Below the pieces are notes generated by a model that saw nothing but the letters and a program-made list of their open reading frames with translations, made no database searches and had not been told where the DNA came from. Source: Rebecca billardiae RCC1528 (taxonomy: Eukaryota > Haptophyta). From it: 64,000 nucleotides of DNA. This document shows, one piece after another, positions 46,935-56,272 of the stretch. Within the stretch, counting starts at the first letter, position 1; each line of letters opens with the position of its first letter. A program made the translations under genes and the position numbers. Location: assembly GCA_965240325.2 (NCBI GenBank), contig OZ251223.1, positions 2,480,001 to 2,544,000 on the forward strand, in the 5' to 3' direction.

Positions 46935-47903
46935 ATGGACAACGCGATCACATTCGTGCGCGCACGCGCGCGACTGAGCGCGCCCCGAGGCTGCCGAGGC
47001 TGCCCACCAGCCTTTCGCCGGTACCTCAGCTGTGCGTGTGCTTGCGCACGCCCTGCACCTTTTCACCCCCTCCCGCCATCACCTTCTCACGCCAGACCCT
47101 TCTCTCGACCCCGCACGCGCCAGGCGGCTGGCATGGCGTACGGCGTCACGTCGACGGCGGTTGGCCAGCCGTTTGACACGATCAAGACGCGCATGCAGGC
47201 GCGTCCGGAGAATCTGCGCTCGGGCATCATGGAGACGGGGGCCCAGCTCTTCCGCGCTGAGGGCATCCGCGGGCTGTACAGGGGCGGGCTGCCCCTCTTC
47301 GTCGGTGGCGGCTTCATCCGCTCCGCGCAGTTTGGCTTCTTCGACACGGCGCTGCGCTGGCAGCGTCAGGAAGGGGCGGAGCGGCCGCCGAGGCGGCTGG
47401 GGATCGATCAGCAGGTGCTAGTTGCGGGATTCTGCGGCGGCCTCGGCCGCGGCCTCGTCGAGGCCCCGGCGGACTACATCAAGACCCGGCGGCAGGTCGG
47501 GCAGTCCTGGAGCCTCACTGGGCTGATGGAGGCAGGGGTCCCCATCACGCTGCTGCGCAACTCCTTCCTGTTCGCCAGCTTTGCCGTGTACGCGGACTGG
47601 AGCAAGCTGCTCGTGCCGGGCGGGCTGGGGCCGTTCTGGACGGGCGCGGTGTGCGCGAACCTCGCCTGGCTCACCATCTGGCCGCTCGACGTGGTGAAGT
47701 CGCAGATGCAATCCGGCAACTATGCTGGCTCACAGATGGGCAAGCTACTCGCCGACGTCGTGCGCTCCGGCAGCCTCTTCAGGGGACTTGTGCCTGGGCT
47801 CGTGCGTAGCACGCTGGCAAATGGATGCGCGATGACGGCCTACGCAAAGACAAAAGCCATGCTCGAGGCGCAGTTTGGGGCTGGTCGTGCATCCATGTTC
47901 TGA
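46935..47903 (+). CDS. SLC25-family mitochondrial carrier
   Basis: Exons 46935..46955 and 47124..47903 flank a 168-bp intron (GTGCGCG...GCCAG) and give 266 aa. Splicing joins MDNAITF to AAGMAYGVTSTAVGQPFDTI, a complete first carrier helix. The three signature motifs are GQPFDTIKTRMQ, EAPADYIKTRRQ and IWPLDVVKSQMQ, and family glycines appear in GIRGLYRGGLPLF. No cleavable leader is present, so a mitochondrial location is most likely. Substrate cannot be assigned; the GQPFDTIK form is shared by carnitine/acylcarnitine and basic amino acid carriers. The second motif has Ala in place of the usual Phe/Leu. At 266 aa it is at the short end of the family. Confidence 0.85.
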   Translation: MDNAITFVRARARLSAPRGCRGCPPAFRRYLSCACACARPAPFHPLPPSPSHARPFSRPRTRQAAGMAYGVTSTAVGQPFDTIKTRMQARPENLRSGIMETGAQLFRAEGIRGLYRGGLPLFVGGGFIRSAQFGFFDTALRWQRQEGAERPPRRLGIDQQVLVAGFCGGLGRGLVEAPADYIKTRRQVGQSWSLTGLMEAGVPITLLRNSFLFASFAVYADWSKLLVPGGLGPFWTGAVCANLAWLTIWPLDVVKSQMQSGNYAGSQMGKLLADVVRSGSLFRGLVPGLVRSTLANGCAMTAYAKTKAMLEAQFGAGRASMF

Positions 47904-48238
47904 TGAGGTTGCATGACTTGCAGTCTGCAGCCAGCATCATGATGATACGGCGCGACTGATGTCTACTCACAACATTATAATGATGCTGATGGGGCATCGT
48001 CCGATGATGCTTGCTAGTACAGTAGTAGGAGTTCAGTATGCGGATGTCTGATGATGACCGGTCGTCGACTCTCAGAGACTCGATTGACGATTCTCAGGCT
48101 CGTCGGCTTCCGCCACGAGGGCGGAAGCACTGCAGAGAGATGTTCAATGTCGTCTTTATCATCATCGTCATTGTCATCGCAGCACATTCATTGCCTCGTC
48201 GATTTATTGTCATCACAGCTCACGCGCGGCGGAACAGC
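47904..48238. other. Short spacer
   Basis: Lower-GC region with ATGATGAT-type runs between the carrier stop and the RRM gene start. Nothing else is seen. Confidence 0.55.
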
Positions 48239-49299
48239 ATGGCGGACAGCGAGGAAGACGACGTCTCTGACGACCACCTCGAGGGCGTCCTGCTGCCCAC
48301 CCTCCCTGGTGCCGCGGACGAGGACGACGCTGACGAGGAGGAGGACGGTGGTGGCCAGGCCGCTGGCGATGACGCCGATGCGGACGCGGACACCACCGCC
48401 GCAGGCGCTGGGAGCGTAGACGCTGATCGAGAGGCCGATTTGCCCGGCCCCTCCTCCACGCTCCTCCCCGATGCGGCGAGCGCCTTCGACCCCGAAAGCG
48501 CGCCCCCTGGGGCGGAGCTGGACCCGTTCCGTACCACCGGTGCCGCGCAAGTGAGCGCGCAAGCGTCAGCCGATGCCGGAGGCAGCAAGGCGCGCAAAAG
48601 TCCGGCCGGCAAGTTCGACACGGTCAAGTACGACCGCGAGCACCTGCACAACCGCAAGCTTTTCGTCGGCGGGCTGCCGCCGAGCGTGACTGAGGCGTCG
48701 CTGATCAAGTTCTTCAGCCGCTTCGGCAAGGTGCAGGAGGCGCGGCTCGGCGTACACCACGAGACGGGCAAGTCGCGCGGCTTTGCTTTTGTCGTGTTTG
48801 CGTACCACAAGGGCGCGCGGTACTGCCTCGAGCAGGGCGCGGAGAAGGAGATGGACGGGGCGCGCTTGCGCTGCGAGGTGGCGGCGGCGCACGATAAGAA
48901 TCGCGCCAGGGGGCCAGATCGACCGGCGGGTGGCGACCGCCCCCCACGCCCGGCCGCCAGGGAGCGCGAGGGCGGCGGCTGGGGCCGAGCCAGTGGCGTG
49001 CCCGGCTCGGCTGTGGCCGCGGCCGGCGGCTCCTCAGCGCCAGATGCGCCCGACGCGGACGATGGGCCGTCCAAGAAGAAGCGAAAGGAGTCGAAGCAGA
49101 TCGTCACCATCACCCGGCGCGATGACGCAGAGCCAGCGGAGAAGACCAAAATCTCGATGCGCGAGATCTTCCCGAAGGTGCGCGCGCCGTGCAAAAAGCC
49201 CCAAACGGTCGCATGGTGTGTGCGCGCGCCTCCGCCAACGCGACCCTGCGCCATTGGCCCCCGCGCTTTCTTGCTTGGCAGGAGTTCTGGCGCGTTTGA
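48239..49299 (+). CDS. RRM RNA-binding protein with five-codon last exon
   Basis: Exon 1 is 48239..49177 and exon 2 is 49282..49299, giving 318 aa. The N-terminus is highly acidic (EEDDVSDDHLEG). One RRM lies near residues 135-225 with RNP2 KLFVGGL and RNP1 KSRGFAFVVF. The tail has a basic nuclear-signal-like KKKRKE and ends KISMREIFPK|EFWRV-stop. The intron (49178..49281, 104 bp, GTGCGCG...GGCAG) is inferred because read-through yields low-complexity sequence and splicing gives a short conserved-looking terminus. Likely a nuclear RNA-processing factor; the RNA target is unknown. The frame is open upstream to 48038, but MADSEEDD is the natural start. Confidence 0.82.
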
Positions 49300-49744
49300 G
49301 AACCCGCTTTGCGCAGGCGAGACGGCAGCTGCTGACGGCCGTGGCCGCAGTCGGTGGTGCGGCCACAGGGCTGCACGCGCCTGTCCCTGCGGCTTGGACT
49401 CTGCTGGACTTTGTCTTTGGCCACTCCCGCACTATCTACTCGGTCTCGGAGAGAGACTCGGCTTCGGCCTGTCTCTTTATGGGGCAGAGCCCGAGCCTCT
49501 GGCGCATGTCGCGAGCTATGAGCCGCGGATCCGCCTGATGCCACGCGTCCGATGCCGAAGCACCGACTACCGAGCACGTGTCCGATGCTGTGCCGGGCGC
49601 ACTTGCTTGGCGGTTGTTTGTAGAACTTTGCGCTATTAATTCACGGCCCGTGCCCGAATTTGGTCCGACGACAGCCGCGCGCCCGTGAGAGTGCCGCAGC
49701 TGCGTGCAGCCTACATCAGGACCACGACCTAGCAGGTTCACGTT

Positions 49745-49746
<2 letters not shown>

Positions 49747-49812
<66 letters not shown>

Positions 49813-49868
49813 ACATATACATATACATATACATATATATATATATATATGTATACATATACATATAC

Positions 49869-49962
<94 letters not shown>
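49747..49962. repeat. Compound (TA)n / (TATACA)n microsatellite
   Basis: A ~216-bp AT tract. Two blocks with TATACA units (near 49,808-49,835 and 49,850-49,877) interrupt pure TA, and the second block repeats the first, suggesting a duplication inside the array. Confidence 0.97.
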
Positions 49963-49965
<3 letters not shown>

Positions 49966-50695
49966 CCCGCGGTGCAGGGCGGAGCGCGCAGCGTGGAGCC
50001 CGCACCAGCGCGCCCGAACCACGTTTCAAAAAGATCTTTGATCAGCAAGAAAAAAGGGACGGGGGGCGGCGGAAAAAAAGGGACGGGGGGCGATTTTTAG
50101 GGCTGGCGGAGACCGAGTTTCGAGTTTTTGAGATCGCATTGAGAGGTCTATCAGGCCAAAAAAAACCGCGCCCAGCTGATTCCCTTAAGTAAAGTGCGAT
50201 CTGGACGTCAGCTGGACGTGACATTAGTGTAACGGTTCGTTACGAGCGAATCGTACTCGTCTTCCCGGATCGCGTGACGTCCGGACTGGGCCACATCCGG
50301 ATCGTCGGAGGTGACGTGCCCCGGCACGATGGGCGATGGCGGATATGCGGGACGGCGCCTGCACGTGCCTCCGGACCCGCCTCCCGCTTGCTGCTCACGC
50401 AGTCAGCTGCGACCGTGGCGCATGATCGCAGAAGCAGTGCCGGCAGTACGGCCTGCATCAGCTAGTGCCGCGCCGTCGTGGCGCGCGCGGTACGGTTGCG
50501 CGTTTGCAGCGCTCGCCGGTCGGCGACGGCACGCGCGTGCGGCTCAGGTGTGTCAAATGCGGTCTCGTCGGCGCGCTTTCGCCTGCCACCTCGTGCACCC
50601 GTGCCGCCAGTTTCATCGTCTTCATGAGGACTGCTGCTGCTGTCGCCATCCGCTCTCCATCACCCCGAGTCGCCGGTCGCGCGGCGCGCGCGGTA

Positions 50696-50743
50696 GGCAC
50701 TAGGCAGGGCGTACGGTCAGGCACTAGGCAGGGCGTACGGTCA
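50696..50743. repeat. 24-bp unit, two perfect tandem copies
   Basis: The unit GGCACTAGGCAGGGCGTACG + GTCA occurs at 50696..50719 and 50720..50743 without mismatch. Confidence 0.9.
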
Positions 50744-50872
50744 CTCACCCGTGCAACGGGTCAAGTGGCCAGAGTACGTCTGGTCGTTGGCTGGCACGGG
50801 CCGCAGCGCTAAAGCACCCTGCTGTCACACCCGACTCCTTCAGTACTCCGAGCTCCGCGGCACGACTCACTC

Positions 50873-51000
50873 GGCACGATCGCGGACGGGTCGGATCCGA
50901 GCTGATCAGCCAGAGTTGGACACAGTTTGGCAGCTACTAGTAGTAATTCCGATGCCGATGGCACGATCGCGGACGGGTCGGATCCGAGCTGATCAGCCAG
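50873..51000. repeat. Direct repeat pair, 87-bp period
   Basis: A 41-bp block (GGCACGATCGCGGACGGGTC..., ending GATCAGCCAG) occurs identically at 50873..50913 and 50960..51000. The following TTGGACA...TTGGCAGCTA is also shared with small indels, so about 70 bp was duplicated. Confidence 0.9.
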
Positions 51001-51214
51001 TTGGACATTTGGCAGCTAGTTGTCAGACGGACGTCCGATTTGACGACCGGTGCCGGGTGCGGTCTCAGGTCCGCTGCTGTGATTGTGTGAATAAGTGTGA
51101 ATGAGTCTCGCGGTCGCGCAGGCAGGGCGACGGTCGGACTAATATAGCTTCAGTCATCTCAGAACCGACTTCAACTGGCGAACTGCCACTACGGCGGAGA
51201 GCCGCGATTGCACG

Positions 51215-51285
51215 GCCACCGCGGGCCCCCAACTGCGTTGATTCTATGCAGAAAAGGACCGCGGAACGCGGTCATGATATATATA
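51215..51285. repeat. Dispersed repeat with perfect 7-bp hairpin, copy 2
   Basis: Matches the copy at 21877..21957. The hairpin core GACCGCG-GAA-CGCGGTC lies at 51257..51273, again preceded by GAAAAG and followed by TCATNATATATATA. The sequence between GCGGGCCCC and the hairpin differs in length and base content. Confidence 0.75.
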
Positions 51286-51874
51286 AAATCTGGCGGGCTT
51301 CCGCCTTCCGCAATGGCGCGCTGCCAGGTTATTCACGGGCCTCAGCGATCTGCTTCCGAGGACGTGATGTCGATAAGGCAACGCCAACGTGCGCCGGCCC
51401 CGCCTGTGCCTTATGGGCCGCCGTGCAGAGCAGTGCCAGACTGCCAGACTGCGCGCTGCCAGAGTCACTCAGACTACGACTACTCAGACGTCACTCATTA
51501 GACCGAGACTGGCTGAGTCTGAGTCTGAGTCAGAGTGGCAGCAGCCCCAGCAGGCTACGACCGGACGATCACAAGTCGCGTACGCGACATACTCACAATG
51601 ATTCATCACATGTCACAATAACGTCGGGCGGGAATGATCAATGAACCGTGAACGGCCACCACGTCCACTGGGTCTGGGCACTGGCACGGCCACCACTTCG
51701 CGGGACGGGCTCTGTCCCGCGAGTCATCGGTCAATGGTCATCGCCGCGAGCCGCTAGCCGTGAGCCGACTGCGCACGAGCATTACTGATTATATTATTGA
51801 GACTCATCAGATGTCGACCGCGTTGTCATCGCGATCATCAGGGCCACAACTATATCTTTCTCATCATGCAGAAC

Positions 51875-53665
51875 TCAGAAGAGCCCGCGCTTGTACTGCC
51901 CAGGGCCGTCTGCGTCGGCCTCCAGCGCGCGCAGCTGCTCCACCTCTCTCGACGCGATCTTCCTGTAGCGCAGCACGCTCGGATCGTTCGCCGCGGCGGC
52001 CATCGCCTCCGCCGCCGCCACGCGCGCGGCGGTAACCTTCGCCGCTGCCGCCTCTCCCGCGGCTTGCGCGTGTGCCGCGCCGCGCAGCGCACCGGCCGGG
52101 GCGTCGGCAGTGCAGGCTGCTGCAGCCGCATCTGCGTCGGCGCCTGCGTGCGCCTGCCCGCCTCCTCGCGAGAGCAGCCGCGAGCCGCGCCGCAATGCGC
52201 TGGCAGCACGCGAGGCGACGCCGCCCGGCGACTCGCCGGCGCCTGGCTCGCGCGGCGCGCGCGCGGCGCTGGCGATGGCCTCGCGCTGAGCGTGGGTCGC
52301 GGCGAGATTCGCAATCTCGAGCGAGATGCGGCCGCAGTACTTGCGCAGCGGCAGCACCTCGAGCGCGGATCTCTCGCGGCTCAGCGCTCTCCACGAGGTC
52401 TCGTTGTACCCGACCACCATCGCGAGCATCTCGTAGAAATAGCTCACGACGCGCACGACGGTGGTCGCGCCCGCGCGCGAGATGGAGGCCTGCACCGAGC
52501 CGTCGTCGCCCTCCGCGGCCAGCGGGTCGCCAAAGGCGATGCTGAACGGCTCCTCGATGATGTGCCCGATCTCCTCCATCGCGTACACCACGTACCCCAT
52601 CCCGATGCTCACCGCGGGCACGAGCACCGCCGAGCACTCGTGCAGCAGCGCCAGCGGCAGCGTGAGCAGGTAGAGCGTGAAGAAGCGGCTCGTGTGCCGC
52701 GAGACACTGAGCGGGATCGGCGTGAGCTTGAGGCGCTCACACGAGCCGATCACGTCGGTGAGCCGCTCGACGTGGGCCTGGATCTGCGCCCACAGCGCCG
52801 CCTGGCGCTGCCCCGACGAGTCCTGCGCGTACACCGCGTACCCCTCCGGCTGCTCGCGCCGCAGCAGCGTCGAGAGCTCGGCGGTGAGCGACGCGACGAG
52901 CGTGGACGGGATGTTGTCCGTCTGACGCAGCGTCTCGATCGTCACGGCGCACGCGTCGGACGCGTCGGAGAGCTCGGCGAGGTGCGGGTCGGTGTACGCG
53001 CGCCACACCGCCTCGAGCTCGCGCGTGTCGCCGCGCACGCCACGCAGGTGCTGCTTGAGCGCGATCGGGAACGCCGACGCGTGCGCGAGCAGCACATCTC
53101 GCTCGCGGCCCGGCGGGAAGTGGCAGAGCGAGAGCATCGCGATCTGCCGCGCGGAGCTGTGCACGGAGGCCCAGAGCTCGCGGCCCTCCCAGAAGCGCTG
53201 GTACGCCTGGTCCGTGCGGAACACCAGCAGGATCGCCAGGAAGCTGCCCACGGCCTCGTGCGGCCACGACGGGATCTGCACCGCGTCCGAGAGCAGGTGC
53301 GAGCTGCCCTCCGCGACGCGGTCAAACTCGTAGGCGACCGAGACAAAGGCAGCCCAGAGCGAGGTGCCGAAGAGCTGCGGCGCCACGCGCTCGAGGACGC
53401 GCGACTGCCCGATCGAGAGCAGGTCGCGCAGCCAGTTCGAGCGCTTCTCGCGCAGGTCGGGCTCGTTCAGCCGCAGCCCGTCGTCCGTCACGAGCTCCGA
53501 GCGCCACAGCTCGGGCGCGATGAGGGGCGGCTGGATGGGGACGAGCGCGGAGGACTGCGTCGCGCGTGGCGCTCGGGTGGGTGGCCGCACCCGCCCGCCG
53601 CTCGCGAGTGCGCACGAGAGCCCGACGGCCAGCCACGCCGCGAGCCACGAGCGCCGTCGAGCCAT
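51875..53665 (-). CDS. Bestrophin-family anion channel, probably plastid (BST/VCCN1-like)
   Basis: The product is 596 aa. The ATG at 53665 gives a signal peptide (MARRRSWLAAWLAVGLSCAL) followed by an Arg/Thr/Pro-rich stretch (ASGGRVRPPTRAPRATQSSA) like a transit peptide, as expected for a secondary-plastid protein. The bestrophin (RFP-TM) core has SFLAILLVFRTDQAYQRFWE, then GRELWASVHSSARQIAM, and later PLSVSRHTSRFFTLYLLTLP and EEPFSIAFGDPL. Plant and green-algal relatives sit in the thylakoid and conduct chloride (VCCN1) or are proposed to supply bicarbonate to the lumen for CO2 fixation (BST1-3). The C-terminal ~140 residues are Ala-rich. The family is firm; ion and thylakoid location are inference. 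The gene is divergent from the LRR gene with 262 bp between starts. Confidence 0.88.
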   Translation of the reverse strand: MARRRSWLAAWLAVGLSCALASGGRVRPPTRAPRATQSSALVPIQPPLIAPELWRSELVTDDGLRLNEPDLREKRSNWLRDLLSIGQSRVLERVAPQLFGTSLWAAFVSVAYEFDRVAEGSSHLLSDAVQIPSWPHEAVGSFLAILLVFRTDQAYQRFWEGRELWASVHSSARQIAMLSLCHFPPGRERDVLLAHASAFPIALKQHLRGVRGDTRELEAVWRAYTDPHLAELSDASDACAVTIETLRQTDNIPSTLVASLTAELSTLLRREQPEGYAVYAQDSSGQRQAALWAQIQAHVERLTDVIGSCERLKLTPIPLSVSRHTSRFFTLYLLTLPLALLHECSAVLVPAVSIGMGYVVYAMEEIGHIIEEPFSIAFGDPLAAEGDDGSVQASISRAGATTVVRVVSYFYEMLAMVVGYNETSWRALSRERSALEVLPLRKYCGRISLEIANLAATHAQREAIASAARAPREPGAGESPGGVASRAASALRRGSRLLSRGGGQAHAGADADAAAAACTADAPAGALRGAAHAQAAGEAAAAKVTAARVAAAEAMAAAANDPSVLRYRKIASREVEQLRALEADADGPGQYKRGLF

Positions 53666-53927
53666 CGCTTGATTGCGCAGCCGACGGCGGCGACGGGCAT
53701 GCAAGCACGTCGATTTTTGGTGTGCTAACTGCTGACAATGACGAATTCACATTGCGGGCCGTGTCGTCGTTCGTCAAGCGGAATCAGAGTCGCCGCAACG
53801 GAGCGACGCGCTCGCGAGCGCCGCCGCCGAGCTGGAGAGCGCTCCCTCGGGAGGTGCCGGTTGGAAGTGGCAAACTGCTTCCACCTTTTTTTTCTCGCCG
53901 GGAGTTCGTCGGTGCTTTTGGTGGGCG

Positions 53928-56065
53928 ATGGCGGCGCACTTGGCCGTCGCCGAGCTTGGCGAGGCTGACCCGGCGCACATCGGCTACGTCTTCGCGGAGC
54001 TCACGTCACGGCAGACCGAGGCTATCGACCGCGGCGCCGCGCGGCTCGAGCTGATCGCAGAGCTGATCGCGCACATCGAGCACGCGCACCGCGTGCGGCG
54101 ACATGAGTTTGCGCCTTTCTGGGACATGGTGACGGCACAGATGCTCGGCTCCGAGCCGGGCGAGGCACTGGCCGACACGCAGGGGCCCGCCCTTGCCTTT
54201 GGCGGGTCGGGGTCTGACATCACCGTGCCCGATCCTCCCACTGCCGGCGACGCGGCGGAGGCGTCCGAGGCGGGTGCGCCCCGGCCGCAGGCGGCGGTGG
54301 CGGATGGCCCTGCGTTTGCTGTGCAGCTGGAGGAGTTCAGCCTCGGGCCCATACCCGCCTTCGGCTTCCCGCTGGCTGGCACCCACGTCGACGCGAGCGG
54401 GGACGATCCCGACGACGACGACGGATCGGACCCACCCCTCCTCGTCATTGGCTCCCCAGTCGCGGGCAGGCGCGGCGAGCCGACACGCCTGCCCCGGCCC
54501 GCCTCGCCCGCAGAGGACGCGCCGACGGCGGCGGTGTCGGCGCCGGCCGTCGAGCTTGCGCGCGCGACGCCGCCGTATGCCGTGATGCAGCTGCTCCTCG
54601 CCGAGCAGCAGCAGCGCGTGCGCGCGCACGAGCTCGCGGTGAGCCAGCTGCTGGCGGGCGAGCGCTCGTGCGAGGCGATGGGCGTGGAGCTGGTGTGGTC
54701 TGGGTGGGGGGGCGGGGTGGGCGAGTTCCTGAGCGGCGGCGCGGAGGCGCGCGCGCACGTCGCGCGCGCGTGCGGAGCCGACGGGCCGCCCCACGGCAGC
54801 ATGCTCTGCGCGCTCGCGCTGCTGATCCTCCAGTGTCGCTGGGCGCGCGCGCTGCCGCTCGCGCGCGCGCTGCGCACGAGCGGCCAACTCGATTTGACGC
54901 CCACGCCCTCGCCCTTCGAAGTCGGCGCGGCGGAGGCGCAGCTGTTCGCGCGAGCGTGCGAGCTGGCGCCGCCCCCGCGTGTCGAGCTCGGCTTCCGCGG
55001 CGCCGAGCTGTGCGTCGGCGGCCAGGCGGCCCACACGTTCCGCGCGGCGCACGTCCCGATCCTGTGCGCGGCGGTACCGCAGTGGGCGGACCTGCGGACG
55101 GTGCGGCTGCGCGCGTGCGACGCGGGCACGCTCACGCCGTTGGTGGGCGCGTTGGCCACGCAGCGGCCGGAGCTCGCGGATCTGATCATCGAGCAGTGCT
55201 TCACCACGCGCATGGGCCTCAGCAGCGGCGTCGCCTCCGTCGACCACCTCCTCGACGTCTCCAGCTCGAATCTCTCCGTCGGCAGCGCCGCGGCCGCGCC
55301 GCTGCCCATCGTGTGTCAGTTGGCGCGCTGCGCACAGCTGCGGGGGCTGAGGCTGGAGGAGATGGCGATGGCCGAGGCCGATGTGGGGGTACTCGCGCGC
55401 GCGCTGGGGGCGGACGGCTCCTCCGGCTACGGCCGACTGACCGCGCTCAGCCTCGTGGACTGCAACGTGAACAGCGGCGCGTGCGTGGCCCTGGCCAACG
55501 CGCTGCGACGCAACCGCCGCCTGTGCGAGCTCAGCCTGCGCTCCAACCCGATCACGGACGCCGGCGTGTGCGTGCTCGCCGCCGCGCTGTGCGCGAGGAA
55601 CCGCACGCTGCGCGCGCTCGACCTGTCGCGCGTCTTCGTCACCGACGCGTGCGTGCCCGCCCTCGAGGACATGCTCGGCGCCGGCAGCGCGCTGCAGCTG
55701 CTCGACCTCAGGTGCGCGCGCGCGTGCGTGTGATGGCGCCGCGATGCAGCGCGCTGCCTAACGCGCGGCTGGCTGCACACCACGCGACCGTTCGGGGCTG
55801 CTGGCCAGGGAGCCGCTCCAGACTGCGGGCCAGAGGCGTGGCACGCGCATGACCCACGCACTGCGTGCCGCTCCACACCGCCATGGCCCCCGCGCGTCGC
55901 GCGCTGCTGCGCAGGCATGCCCGGGGCGATCTGCCCGTGGAGCAACTCTCGGCCGCAGGGGTCGAGCGCTTGCGCGAGGCGTGGGGCGACCGCGGCGGCT
56001 CGTGTCTGCTCGATCAGCACGCGCAGGCTGTACCGACGGAGAAAGTCGCGTTGCTCGCGCCGTAG
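53928..56065 (+). CDS. Leucine-rich-repeat (RNI-like) protein
   Basis: Exons 53928..55711 and 55915..56065 give 644 aa. The N-terminal ~330 residues are mixed helical and acidic low-complexity sequence with no recognised domain. From about residue 470, ribonuclease-inhibitor-type LRRs are clear: LTALSLVDCNVNSGACVALA, NALRRNRRLCELSLRSNPIT, then RTLRALDLSRVFVTDACVPA. The frame runs only a few codons past a GTGCGCG donor at 55712. Splicing to the acceptor GCGCAG at 55914 continues LLDLR|HARGDLPVEQLSAAGVERLR with the rhythm of a last LRR, ending VALLAP. LRR arrays bind proteins; the partner is unknown. The last exon is inferred from frame and pattern. Confidence 0.75.
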
Positions 56066-56272
56066 AACAGATGTGAGGCTGCTGCTCATCATCGTCGCTC
56101 GCTGGGAGACCGTCGACGGACAGAACGGTCAGTGGACTATGGACAGTCATCAATAATGAGCAGTACTAATCTCGCCTGCCTGAGCTGTGTGCGTCTCAGT
56201 AAACTGTAGAGAACTCTGCACGGGATTTCTCAGTGGATCACCCACCCGGCCGTCAATGGCCGCGCCCACCCC

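Larger units (their letters stand above)
49300..51874. other. 2.6-kb repeat-rich spacer, no convincing gene
   Basis: It holds the compound AT microsatellite, two small tandem duplications and the second copy of the dispersed hairpin repeat, each listed separately. Frames of 60-130 codons exist, but none has domain character. It separates the RRM gene 3' end from the bestrophin 3' end (convergent). Confidence 0.6.
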
